From JBQCEE01 sp051960575 (GTDB taxonomy: Bacteria; Actinomycetota; Actinomycetes; Mycobacteriales; Jatrophihabitantaceae): DNA of 22,999 bases. Where the stretch lies: positions 1-22,999 of the forward strand of contig NZ_JBQCEE010000158.1 in NCBI RefSeq assembly GCF_051960575.1. Direction: 5' to 3'. Every line of letters starts with the position of its first letter. Position 1 is the first letter of the stretch. The notes below the pieces were generated by a model. It had not been told where the DNA came from, ran no database searches, and saw nothing but the letters and a program-made list of their open reading frames with translations. The position numbers and the translations under genes were made by a program. Below are positions 1 to 6,350 of this stretch, one piece after another.

Positions 1-82
1 GGGACGCCGTGAGCAGCGCCGAGACGAGGTCGTCACCCGCGGCGCCGGCGAGGGGGCCGCGGTCGTCGTCGACTGGGGGCAC
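1..82 (-). CDS. possible 5' end of a gene leaving the window on the left
   Basis: On the minus strand a GTG at 80-82 opens a frame that stays open to the window edge and begins VPPVDDDRGPLAGAAGDDL. It starts 32 bp after the stop of the Pro/Ser/Thr-rich protein on the same strand, so it could be the next gene of that unit. A purine-rich stretch (AGGAAGG) lies upstream but about 13 nt from the start, which is far. The fragment is too short to assign a family, and the call rests only on an open frame in the expected direction. Confidence 0.35.
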   Translation of the reverse strand, partial: MPPVDDDRGPLAGAAGDDLVSALLTAS

Positions 83-114
83 CGGTCTCGTCCCGCCTTC
101 CTGCGTCGTCGCTG

Positions 115-468
115 CTACGGGGTCGACGAACCCGGCAACGGTACCGGAAGCGGCGCGCTCGACGCCGGGCTCGTCGGAGCCGGCGACGAGGTGGTGCTCG
201 AGGTCGACGGTGGCGCCGACGGGAGACGGCTCGAACTGCTCGGTGCGGGTGTCCGAGGCGCGGGGGTCGACGACGGTGTCGGGGACGCGGGTGCCGTCGA
301 GGTGGGCGCGGGGGTCGTCGGCCGGCTCGGCTCGGTGGGGTGGTAGGTGGCCGAGTCGCTCGACGCGGGGCGGATGAGGAAGTACACGACCAGCGTCACG
401 ACGAAGACGGCACTCAGCACCCACGTCGACGGCCGCGGGTGGACGTAGGCCCGCCAGCGCTCACGCAT
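115..468 (-). CDS. membrane-anchored Pro/Ser/Thr-rich small protein
   Basis: This 117-residue protein starts MRERWRAYVHPRPSTW. One hydrophobic segment follows (about residues 17-32, VLSAVFVVTLVVYFLI), and then about 80 residues made almost only of Pro, Ser, Thr and Ala. The basic N-terminus followed by a single helix suggests an anchored protein with its low-complexity tail outside the cell. No enzyme domain is visible. Its ATG overlaps the last 8 bp of the mechanosensitive-channel gene on the same strand, so the two are probably co-translated. The low-complexity composition gives this stretch long open frames on both strands. I prefer the minus strand because of the overlap and the clear N-terminal helix. 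Confidence 0.6.
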   Translation of the reverse strand: MRERWRAYVHPRPSTWVLSAVFVVTLVVYFLIRPASSDSATYHPTEPSRPTTPAPTSTAPASPTPSSTPAPRTPAPSSSSRLPSAPPSTSSTTSSPAPTSPASSAPLPVPLPGSSTP

Positions 469-1363
469 CGGCGCGCGTCCCGTCGCGGTCGGCGTCGATG
501 GCCGGCGTCACGCTGATGCCCTCGCGCAGCAGGGCACGGGTGATGCGCGCGCGCAGGGCGCGGCCGACGTCGAACTGCTTGCCGGGCAGCGTGCGCGCCA
601 CGACCCGCACGTTGAACTGGTCGACCTCGAGGCTCTCGACGCCCATCACCGACGGCGCGTCCAGCAGCAGGGCGTGCAGGTCGGGATCGGCGAAGGCGTC
701 GTCGCAGACATGGCGCAGCACCTCGTTGACGCGGTTCACGTCGGCCGACACCGGCACCGGCACGTCGACGACCGCGCGGGCCCAGTCGCGCGAGAGGTTG
801 GTGACCTGCACGATCTGGCCGTTCGGGGTGATCACCACCTCGCCGTCGAGCGTGCGGATGCGGGTGATGCGCAGCGTCACCTCCTCGACCGTGCCGACCG
901 CGCCGGGCGTGCCGATGGCGGCCAGCCGCACGACGTCGCCGAAGCCGTACTGCCGTTCGGTGATGAGGAAGAAACCCGCGAGCACGTCCTGGACGATCCG
1001 CTGGGCGCCGAAGCCGAGGGCCACGCCGGCGACCGTGGCCGGGGCGACGAACCCGGTCAGCGGCACACCGAGCAGACCGACCACCAGCACGGCCGTGATG
1101 CAGTAGATGACCACCAGCGTCGCCCAGGTGATGACCTGCGCGACGGCGTGCCGGTGCTTCAGCGACTCGGAGCGCACGAGGGCGTCGGTGGCGGCGGCCC
1201 GCTGGTCCATGCGGTCGATGTAGAGCGCGCTCACCCAGTTCGCGAGCCGCGTGACGAGCACGGCGCCGACGACCAGGGCGACGATGAGGGGGAGCTTGCT
1301 GCGCGCCCACAGTCCGACGTCCGTCAGGGGCGTGACGGCGAGGACGTGGACGGCCGGTGACAC
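461..1363 (-). CDS. mscS: MscS-family small-conductance mechanosensitive channel
   Basis: The product of about 300 residues is a pore protein expected to open under membrane tension and release solutes on osmotic downshock. Hydrophobic helices are at about residues 24-48 and 76-99. The third, pore-lining helix at about 105-135 carries the family pattern GFGAQRIVQDVLAGFF (117-132). The typical beta-domain follows, with GDVV, GTVEEVTLRITRIRT and VITPNGQI. The open frame runs on upstream to 1492, but that part overlaps the GNAT gene and is low-complexity. I therefore place the start at the GTG 1361-1363, just before SPAVHVLAVTPLTDV. The hexamer CACCAT ends 6 nt before that GTG, so the gene may be leaderless. 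The 3' end overlaps the Pro-rich gene. Confidence 0.85.
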   Translation of the reverse strand: MSPAVHVLAVTPLTDVGLWARSKLPLIVALVVGAVLVTRLANWVSALYIDRMDQRAAATDALVRSESLKHRHAVAQVITWATLVVIYCITAVLVVGLLGVPLTGFVAPATVAGVALGFGAQRIVQDVLAGFFLITERQYGFGDVVRLAAIGTPGAVGTVEEVTLRITRIRTLDGEVVITPNGQIVQVTNLSRDWARAVVDVPVPVSADVNRVNEVLRHVCDDAFADPDLHALLLDAPSVMGVESLEVDQFNVRVVARTLPGKQFDVGRALRARITRALLREGISVTPAIDADRDGTRADA

Positions 1364-1418
1364 CCCTCCATGGTGGACCGTCGCCGTCGGCGCGCCGACG
1401 GCACCCCGCGGTGGGACG

Positions 1419-1871
1419 TCACCGGTCGAGCGGGCGCCAGCGCATGAGCAGGTCGGGCTCGCCCTCCTCGTTGTCGCCGTCGGTGCCGCCAACGACGACG
1501 AACCCGTGACGCTCGTAGCAGCGGCGGGCGCGCTCGTTGACGACGAAGACCCAGAGCTCGAGCCCGCCGGGACGCTGCGACTTCGCGTGGTCGATGAGCG
1601 CCGAGCCGATGCCGCGACCCTGGTCGGCCGGCAGCACGAACAGCCAGTCGAGGTGGTCGCCGTCGAGCACGAGCAGGCCCACGTCCCGCCCGTCGCGTCG
1701 CGCCAGCCACACCTCGCGCTGCGGCAGCACGACCTCGCGCACGTGCCGCAGCACGTCGTCGGGCGGGTGGATGCCCGGCGGCATGTCGGACGCGTCCCGC
1801 GACTCGAGGTGGATGCGCGCGACCGTCGCGGCGTCGTCGTCGGTCGCCCGTCTGATCTGCGGCTCGAGCAC
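1419..1871 (-). CDS. GNAT-family N-acetyltransferase
   Basis: This protein of about 150 residues has the GNAT layout. It begins EPQIRRATDDDAATVARIH. A central strand WLFVLPADQGRGIGSALIDHA holds the acetyl-CoA pyrophosphate loop (QGRGIG, residues 84-89). Near the end is VNERARRCYERHGF, the usual GNAT closing motif. The substrate cannot be read. The frame is open up to 2039, but that part lies opposite the divergent GNAT gene. The GTG at 1869-1871 is preceded by TACGCT ending 7 nt upstream, a leaderless-type -10 element, and this fixes the start. Confidence 0.85.
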   Translation of the reverse strand: MLEPQIRRATDDDAATVARIHLESRDASDMPPGIHPPDDVLRHVREVVLPQREVWLARRDGRDVGLLVLDGDHLDWLFVLPADQGRGIGSALIDHAKSQRPGGLELWVFVVNERARRCYERHGFVVVGGTDGDNEEGEPDLLMRWRPLDR

Positions 1872-1878
1872 GCCGCGC

Positions 1879-1884
1879 AGCGTA
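1879..1884 (-). promoter_or_regulatory. leaderless-type -10 box (TACGCT) of the minus-strand GNAT gene
   Basis: TACGCT on the minus strand ends 7 nt before the GTG at 1871. It matches the actinobacterial TANNNT pattern for leaderless transcripts. Confidence 0.5.
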
Positions 1885-1925
1885 GGGCGTCGGGCGCCGT
1901 CGCCGAAGTCGCTGTGCCCGCGCCG

Positions 1926-1931
1926 TAGCGT
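1926..1931 (+). promoter_or_regulatory. leaderless-type -10 box (TAGCGT) of the plus-strand GNAT gene
   Basis: TAGCGT ends 7 nt before the ATG at 1939. It faces away from the -10 of the minus-strand GNAT gene across a 41-bp gap, giving an ordinary divergent promoter pair. Confidence 0.5.
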
Positions 1932-1938
1932 GGGCGGC

Positions 1939-2451
1939 ATGTCCGACGCCGCGTCCGACCTCGTCACCGAGCGGCTGCTGCTGCACCCGGTCGACCAGAC
2001 CGAGGGTGAGCGCATCGTCGCGCGCCGACCCGCCCCCACCGACGTGTGGGCCGACGACTTCCCCTTCGAGGGCGACGTGCACGGTGTCGGCGCCTTCCTG
2101 CGGGCGACGGCGCTGCTCGGCGAGCAGCGTCCGTTCGGCTTCTACCGGATCACCCGCGCAGCGGACGGCCGGGCGATCGGCGGCATCGGCTTCAAGGGCC
2201 GCCCGGTCGACGGCGTCGTCGAGGTCGGCTACGGGCTCGCGCCGTCCGCCCGCGGCAGCGGGTACGCCGCGGAGGCGCTGCGCGCGGTCGTCGAGCTCGC
2301 CGGCCGTCACGGGGTGCGGCGGGTCGTCGCCGACACCGAGCCGGACAACCTGGCCTCGCAGCGCACGCTCGAGCACGCCGGCTTCACCCGCGCCGGTCAC
2401 ACCGCCGACGGGCTCTCGCTGTTCGTCTGCGACCTCGACCCCGCCGACTGA
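1939..2451 (+). CDS. GNAT-family N-acetyltransferase, RimJ/RimL type
   Basis: The 170-residue product starts MSDAASDLVTERLLLHPVD; the ERLLL phrase is typical of RimJ/RimL-like acetyltransferases. The acetyl-CoA loop is SARGSGYAAEALRAVVE (residues 104-120). The C-terminal motif DTEPDNLASQRTLEHAGF (near 133-150) is the classic N-x-x-S-x-x-x-L-E-x-x-G-F signature of this subfamily. Members acetylate protein N-termini or small amines, and the substrate here is unknown. The open frame extends upstream to 1537 but crosses the divergent GNAT gene. The ATG at 1939 directly follows a good -10 hexamer. Confidence 0.88.
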   Translation: MSDAASDLVTERLLLHPVDQTEGERIVARRPAPTDVWADDFPFEGDVHGVGAFLRATALLGEQRPFGFYRITRAADGRAIGGIGFKGRPVDGVVEVGYGLAPSARGSGYAAEALRAVVELAGRHGVRRVVADTEPDNLASQRTLEHAGFTRAGHTADGLSLFVCDLDPAD

Positions 2452-2518
2452 GCCCACCGGTCGCCCGCGCCGCGGCGCGCTGGAAGCTGCGCGCGCTGCC
2501 GACAGCCCGCTGCGTCGA

Positions 2519-2524
2519 TATCCT
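2519..2524 (+). promoter_or_regulatory. leaderless-type -10 box (TATCCT) of the Pr6Pr gene
   Basis: TATCCT ends 6 nt before the ATG at 2531. No Shine-Dalgarno sequence fits the start. Confidence 0.45.
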
Positions 2525-2530
2525 CCGGCC

Positions 2531-3253
2531 ATGCTGACCCGCCCGTCGGTGGCCCGCTGGTGGCACGGCACGATCGCCGTGTCGGTGCTGTTCGCGTTGA
2601 TGCTGCAGGCCGTCATCGCGGCACGGGCCCCAGGCACGCCGCCGGGGCACGCCGTCGGCACGCTCGCCGGGGCGCCGGTGGCGAGCCGCTTCGTGCGGTT
2701 CCTGAGCTTTTTCACCGTGCAGAGCAACATCCTCAGCGGCATCGTGTCCGCCCAATTGGCTGCGCGCCCGCAGCGCGACGGCGGCGTCTGGCGGGCCGTG
2801 CGCCTCGCGGCGCTCGTCGGCATCACCGTCACCGGCGTCGTCTACTCGACGGTGCTGGCGCGCGTGCACGAGCCGAAGGGCTGGGACCAGGTCGTCAGCA
2901 ACATCTTCGTGCACTACGTCGTGCCGATCATGATGGTGCTCGGCTGGGTGCTGTTCGGCCCGCGCCCACGGATCGACCTCGCCGTCATCTGCCGCGCCGC
3001 CGTGTGGCCGGTCGCCTGGCTGGTCTACACGCTGATCCACGGCGAGGTGTCGAAGTGGTACCCGTACCCCTTCCTCGACGTGCCGACCCACGGCTACGGA
3101 CGCGTCACGGTGAACATCGTCGGCGTGCTCGTCGTGTTCGCGATCGTGGCGAGCCTGTACCGGCTCGGTGACCGACGCCTGCCCGCAACCGATGTCGAGA
3201 ACGTGCCCTCACCCGTGCTGCGTCCGAGCGCGGCCGAGGGCCACGCGCCCTAG
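2531..3253 (+). CDS. Pr6Pr-family integral membrane protein
   Basis: The 240-residue product has about six hydrophobic helices: VSVLFALMLQAVIAA, FFTVQSNILSGIVS, LAALVGITVTGVVY, IFVHYVVPIMMVLGWVLF, VWPVAWLVYTLIHG and VNIVGVLVVFAIVASLYRL. The family features FFTVQSNIL after helix 1, the HYVVPI(M)M segment and the loop KWYPYPFLDV match actinobacterial Pr6Pr proteins. Their function is not known. Family membership is clear from these motifs and the length. The gene probably starts its own transcript, because a TANNNT box sits 6 nt before the ATG. Confidence 0.8.
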   Translation: MLTRPSVARWWHGTIAVSVLFALMLQAVIAARAPGTPPGHAVGTLAGAPVASRFVRFLSFFTVQSNILSGIVSAQLAARPQRDGGVWRAVRLAALVGITVTGVVYSTVLARVHEPKGWDQVVSNIFVHYVVPIMMVLGWVLFGPRPRIDLAVICRAAVWPVAWLVYTLIHGEVSKWYPYPFLDVPTHGYGRVTVNIVGVLVVFAIVASLYRLGDRRLPATDVENVPSPVLRPSAAEGHAP

Positions 3254-3256
3254 CAT
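3251..3256 (+). promoter_or_regulatory. leaderless-type -10 box (TAGCAT) of the SRPBCC gene
   Basis: TAGCAT ends 6 nt before the ATG at 3263. Its TAG is also the stop codon of the Pr6Pr gene, so the promoter overlaps the end of the previous gene. Confidence 0.4.
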
Positions 3257-3262
3257 CAGCCC

Positions 3263-3757
3263 ATGCCGTCGCCGCTGCAGCTGTCCCGGTCGCGCACCTA
3301 CCCCGTGCCCGTCGAGGCGATGTTCGACGCGCTGCTACCGGTGCCGCTCGAGACGCTGTTCAGCCGCCGCTACGGGCCGATCCCGCCGATCAGCGGCACA
3401 CGCCAGGACGGCGTGTGGGGCATCGCCGGGCAGCGGCGGCGCACCGTCCTGCTCGCCGGCGGCGGCTCGATGCAGGAGGAGTTGCTGTCGGTCGACCGGC
3501 CGCACCTGTTCGCCTACCGCATCAGCGGCGTCACCGGCCCGATGAAGCGGCTCGCCGCGTCGATCGACGGGTCGTGGTCGTTCGAGCCGGTGGGCACGGG
3601 CGTGCGGGTGACCTGGCGGTGGACGCTGCACCCTGCGTCCGGCGCCGTCGTACCGATCCTGCCGCTCTTCGCCCGGCTCTGGCGCGGCTACGCCCGGCAG
3701 GCGCTCGAGCGGGTCGAGGAACTGCGTCTCGGGCTGGGCGGCGCTACGCCAGGCTGA
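3263..3757 (+). CDS. SRPBCC-like (START/polyketide-cyclase fold) protein
   Basis: The 164-residue protein opens with a strand then a helix (SRSRTYPVPVEAMFDALLPVPLETLF) and ends with a long amphipathic helix (PLFARLWRGYARQALERVEELRLGL). Between them are several strands, including SMQEELLSVDRPHLFAYRISG and GVRVTWRWTLHP. This is the SRPBCC pattern of a closed hydrophobic cavity that binds a lipid-like ligand. The ligand and role cannot be inferred. The mycobacterial toxin paired with MT0933-type antitoxins is also of the SRPBCC type, but the antitoxin in this window is 16 kb away. The last 14 bp overlap the convergent repressor gene. Confidence 0.7.
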   Translation: MPSPLQLSRSRTYPVPVEAMFDALLPVPLETLFSRRYGPIPPISGTRQDGVWGIAGQRRRTVLLAGGGSMQEELLSVDRPHLFAYRISGVTGPMKRLAASIDGSWSFEPVGTGVRVTWRWTLHPASGAVVPILPLFARLWRGYARQALERVEELRLGLGGATPG

Positions 3758-4013
3758 GGAACAGTTTCTCCATGCGCTCCGGCGTCATGGCGTCGGCGTC
3801 GCTCCCCGGCTTCGCGGTCAGGCACTGACGGAGGCCGGCCGACACCAGGCTGAATCCGGCGCGCTGCAGCGCCCGGCTCGCCGCGGCGAGCTGCGTGACG
3901 ATGTCCTCGCAGTCGCGGCCCTGCTCGAGCATGCGGATCACCCCGCCGATCTGACCTTCGACGCGGCGCAGCCGCTTGATCAGCTCGTCGGTGGTGCCGG
4001 CTTCGAGTCGCAT
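3744..4013 (-). CDS. CsoR/RcnR-family repressor, CstR-like persulfide sensor type
   Basis: The 89-residue all-helical protein has the DUF156 hallmarks TDELIKRLRRVEGQIGGVIRML (split by helices 1 and 2) and CEDIVTQLAAASRAL. In copper-sensing CsoR the ligands are Cys-His-Cys. Here the first and third are present (C35 and C64, 29 residues apart as in the family), but the histidine position four residues before the second cysteine is Gly60. That is the pattern of CstR, which forms di- or trisulfide bridges with persulfides. The gene lies downstream of an SQR-like gene, with a dyad operator immediately upstream of its own start, so it probably represses itself and the divergent sulfur genes. TATCAT ends 6 nt before the ATG, so the transcript is likely leaderless. 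Confidence 0.85.
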   Translation of the reverse strand: MRLEAGTTDELIKRLRRVEGQIGGVIRMLEQGRDCEDIVTQLAAASRALQRAGFSLVSAGLRQCLTAKPGSDADAMTPERMEKLFLSLA

Positions 4014-4019
4014 GCCGCC

Positions 4020-4025
4020 ATGATA
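4020..4025 (-). promoter_or_regulatory. -10 box (TATCAT) of the CstR-like gene
   Basis: On the minus strand TATCAT ends 6 nt before the ATG at 4013 and directly abuts the operator dyad. A bound repressor would block polymerase. Confidence 0.55.
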
Positions 4026-4039
4026 TACCCCCAGGGGTA
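4026..4039 (-). promoter_or_regulatory. CsoR/CstR-type operator, copy 1
   Basis: This is a perfect dyad, TACCCC-CA-GGGGTA as read on the plus strand, which is the G-tract type of operator bound by CsoR-family tetramers. On the minus strand it reads GTACCCCTGGGGGTATA and runs straight into the -10 of the repressor gene. The same sequence in the same geometry recurs at 5365-5378. Confidence 0.75.
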
Positions 4040-4051
4040 CATCGCGTCGCG

Positions 4052-5272
4052 TCACGGCAACTGGACGTGACCGTTGCGCGCCTTCCAGAGGAAGTACTTC
4101 TCGAAGCCGAGCTTCAGCGCGTGCGCCTGCGGGCCAGGGATGAGGACGCCGTGCTTCTTCGGCGCGAGCATCTTGTCGGCGAGGATGACGACGCCGTTGT
4201 TCCCCGCGTCGAGCACGCACACCGCTGCGATGTCGTCGAACGGCTTCGAATGCTCGGGCAGCTGACCGCGGATCTGGGCTGCGATGTTCTGTGCTGCGAC
4301 GTGTGCCTGCACCTCGGTCGGGTAGCCGGTCTTCGGCACGCCGATGGGGATCGCCGTCTGCCACGGGCTGACCACCTGGGCGGCGATGCCGACGACGTAG
4401 ACGTCGTCGAACTTCTCGCTCTGGTAGGTGGGCCGGACGGGCAGGTACCCCTTGTCGTCCGGGTCGAGCGCGGACGCCGTGCGGGCGACCTCCTGGCCGA
4501 CGAACGGCGGCACGACCATCGAGTACTGCGACGGGATCTCGGTGCCATCGGTGAGCGTGACCGCGTCCGCCCCGACACCCTCGATGGCGACGCCGACCCG
4601 CGCTTCGATGTGCTGGCGGCGCAGGAAGGAGCCGAGCAACTGCTCGCCGTGCGGCAGACCGCCGATGCCGAAGTGCCCGAGGAAGGGTTCCGCCGTCAGG
4701 TAGGTGAGGTTGACGCGGCTGCGCACACCGGCCTTGCGCAGGCGGTAGGCGGTGTTGAAGAGGAACTCGTACGCCGCGCCGAAGCAGCCGGCGCCCTGGC
4801 TGGCCGCCACGACGATGTCGCCGCGACGACCGTCGCCGAGCCCGTCCAGGAACCGGCGCCAGGCCTCGCCGGCGGCGACGGCGTTGTCGAGTGTGGTGAT
4901 CGTGACGCCGTGCTCGACCAGGCCGGGAACGGCGTCGAAGTTGTTGCGGTAGCCGGTCGCGACGACCAGGTAGTCGTAGGCGTACCAGGTGCCGCTCGCC
5001 GTCCTGACCTGCCGGTGATCCGCGTCGATCTCGACCGCGGCCTCGTGCACGAAGTCGATGCCGTGCTTCGTGAACGTCGGTTCGACAGGGAAGGTGATGT
5101 CGTCGGGGTTGCGCTTGCCGAACGGCAGCCAGATCAGGCTCGGGTTGAACAGGAAGCGGTCGGCCGGGGAGATGACCCGGACGTCGACGTCGTCGAACAG
5201 CTCGCGGCGCACCGCCAGGGCGGCGGTGAGCCCGCCGAAGTTCGAGCCGAGCACCAGCACTCTCTTGCGCAT
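4052..5272 (-). CDS. sqr: sulfide:quinone oxidoreductase-like FAD flavoprotein
   Basis: The 406-residue protein begins MRKRVLVLGSNFGGLTAAL, an FAD-binding dinucleotide fold. It contains the second nucleotide-binding segment DYLVVATGYRN and the FAD C-terminal part GYLPVRPTYQSEKFDDVYVVGIAAQ. It has only two cysteines. C163 in GAGCFGAAYEF matches the SQR catalytic motif CFGxAYE, and C352 in AAVCVLDAGNNG matches the C-terminal redox cysteine. These two would form the sulfur-bridged active site that oxidises sulfide and passes electrons to quinone; a membrane-associating C-terminus (about 375-397) also fits. The start at 5272 has an AAGGAG ribosome site. The longer open frame upstream covers the promoter region. 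The adjacent CstR-like gene supports a sulfide or persulfide role. Confidence 0.82.
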   Translation of the reverse strand: MRKRVLVLGSNFGGLTAALAVRRELFDDVDVRVISPADRFLFNPSLIWLPFGKRNPDDITFPVEPTFTKHGIDFVHEAAVEIDADHRQVRTASGTWYAYDYLVVATGYRNNFDAVPGLVEHGVTITTLDNAVAAGEAWRRFLDGLGDGRRGDIVVAASQGAGCFGAAYEFLFNTAYRLRKAGVRSRVNLTYLTAEPFLGHFGIGGLPHGEQLLGSFLRRQHIEARVGVAIEGVGADAVTLTDGTEIPSQYSMVVPPFVGQEVARTASALDPDDKGYLPVRPTYQSEKFDDVYVVGIAAQVVSPWQTAIPIGVPKTGYPTEVQAHVAAQNIAAQIRGQLPEHSKPFDDIAAVCVLDAGNNGVVILADKMLAPKKHGVLIPGPQAHALKLGFEKYFLWKARNGHVQLP

Positions 5273-5364
5273 CGAAGTCTCCTTCCGGGTGAGGCGACGG
5301 TAGGTGTGTCGGCGCTGACGGAGGACGGACCAATGGCCCGTCCTCGGCACGACCTGGCTCCTAG

Positions 5365-5378
5365 TACCCCGGGGGGTA
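5365..5378 (+). promoter_or_regulatory. CsoR/CstR-type operator, copy 2
   Basis: This dyad, TACCCC-GG-GGGGTA, lies in the 181-bp space between the divergent SQR-like and DUF302 genes. On the plus strand the context GTACCCCGGGGGGTATA matches copy 1 at all but one position of 17. It overlaps the likely -10 of the DUF302 transcript and lies about 90 bp upstream of the SQR-like start. Confidence 0.75.
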
Positions 5379-5384
5379 TAGACT
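5379..5384 (+). promoter_or_regulatory. probable -10 box (TAGACT) of the DUF302-OsmC transcript
   Basis: TAGACT begins at the right edge of the operator dyad. Transcription from here would give a leader of about 60 nt before the ATG at 5454, which unlike its neighbours has a clear Shine-Dalgarno sequence (GAGGAGA). Confidence 0.45.
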
Positions 5385-5453
5385 GCAGCACGTTCGACCA
5401 TTGGACTTCGGGTCTTCGAGGGACGAGCCGAGTACGCACCGAGGAGAGATTCC

Positions 5454-5864
5454 ATGACCGACTACGGCATCACCGTCGAGGTGCCGCTGACGTTCGACGA
5501 GGCGGTGGCCCGCACCCGCGTCGCCCTCGCCGACCAGGGCTTCGGCGTCCTCACCGAGATCGACGTCGCGGCGACGCTGCGATCGAAGCTCGGCGTCGAG
5601 GTGCCCGCGCAGCTCATCCTCGGTGCCTGCAACCCGCCGCTCGCCCACCGCGCGCTGCAGGCCGAACCGTCCATCGGCCTGCTGCTGCCGTGCAACGTCG
5701 TCGTCCGGTCGCTGCCCGACGGCGGCACGGTGGTCGAGGCGATCGACCCGCGCGTGATGGTCGCGGTCAGCGGCCACGACGCGCTCGGCGACGTCGCGGC
5801 GGAGGCGCGGTCGCGGCTCGTCGACGCGCTCGACGCGGTCGCCGCCTCGACACTGCCTGCATGA
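5454..5864 (+). CDS. DUF302 family protein
   Basis: The 136-residue protein has the DUF302 layout: an N-terminal ferredoxin-like strand-helix unit (FDEAVARTRVALADQGFGVLTEIDV), the family motif LGACNPPLAHRAL (57-69, with Cys59), and a beta-strand ending in EAIDPRVM. Cys80 in LLPCNVVV is a second cysteine. The biochemical function of DUF302 proteins is not settled. They often lie beside CsoR/CstR-type repressors and sulfur enzymes, as here. The GAGGAGA ribosome site decides the start. The stop overlaps the next start by ATGA, so translation is coupled to the OsmC-like gene. Confidence 0.85.
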   Translation: MTDYGITVEVPLTFDEAVARTRVALADQGFGVLTEIDVAATLRSKLGVEVPAQLILGACNPPLAHRALQAEPSIGLLLPCNVVVRSLPDGGTVVEAIDPRVMVAVSGHDALGDVAAEARSRLVDALDAVAASTLPA

Positions 5865-6256
5865 GCGGCCACGTACACGTCGGTCACGTCGCCGGCGAGC
5901 GCTTCGCCGTGACCGTGCGCGGACACACCTTCGAGGTCGACCAGCCGCGCGAGGAGGGTGGTACCGACGTGGGCCCCACGCCCGTCGAACTGTTCGCCGC
6001 GTCCCTCGCGTCGTGCATCGCCACCCTCGCCCGCTCGTACTGCGAGCGGCACGACGTCGACGCTGCCGGCCTCGAGGTCACCTGCGACTGGACCGTCGCC
6101 GACCGGCCGAGGCGGGTGGACACGATGACGGTCGCGATCACGCCGCCGACGGGGCTGCCCGACGAGCGGCGGGCCGGCTTCCTCGCCGTCGCGTCGCACT
6201 GCACCGTCCACAACAGTCTCGACGTGCCGCCGGCCGTCACCGTGTCCCTCTCGTAG
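5861..6256 (+). CDS. OsmC/Ohr-family thiol peroxidase-like protein
   Basis: The 131-residue protein carries the OsmC signature: GTDVGPTPVELFAASLASCIAT with Cys52, and HCTVHNSL with Cys114, spaced as the peroxidatic and resolving cysteines of OsmC/Ohr proteins. Members reduce organic peroxides, and some act on persulfides or use lipoyl thiols. Coupling to DUF302 and a CstR-type operator suggests a role with reactive sulfur species here, which is inference. Translation starts within the DUF302 stop (ATGA). A long hairpin 12 bp after its stop probably ends the transcript. Confidence 0.85.
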   Translation: MSGHVHVGHVAGERFAVTVRGHTFEVDQPREEGGTDVGPTPVELFAASLASCIATLARSYCERHDVDAAGLEVTCDWTVADRPRRVDTMTVAITPPTGLPDERRAGFLAVASHCTVHNSLDVPPAVTVSLS

Positions 6257-6268
6257 TCCGGCCGTCGC

Positions 6269-6324
6269 GAACCCCCTGCTGTGGCCCATTTGCGGGCTCG
6301 GAAATGGGCCACAGCAGGGGGTTC
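6269..6324. terminator. long perfect hairpin after the OsmC-like gene
   Basis: Two 23-nt arms (6269-6291 and 6302-6324) are exact reverse complements around a 10-nt loop. Flanking bases (CGTCGC at 6264-6269, and GCGACG shortly after the right arm) allow partial extension of the stem. It sits between the OsmC-like stop and the Rieske gene start. Terminator is the simplest reading. There is no T-run, and the stem is long and includes A/T-rich parts, so a mobile REP-like element is possible. Confidence 0.55.
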
Positions 6325-6350
6325 GTGCGCGACGGAGGCAGGATGGAGGG

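Noticed and set aside
9..377. Plus-strand open frame of 122 codons
   Set aside because: It lies opposite the Pro/Ser/Thr-rich minus-strand gene; repeats of gtcgacg-like sequence keep all frames open. Composition is Ser/Arg/Gly-rich with no motif.
4067..5860. Long plus-strand open frame running into the OsmC-like gene
   Set aside because: It is the mirror of the SQR-like gene, made of Val/Asp/Arg/Glu shadow composition. Only the part from ATG 5861 is real.
6269..6324. CRISPR repeat or phage attachment site
   Set aside because: There is one hairpin only, with no direct repeats or spacers, and no integrase or tRNA beside it.
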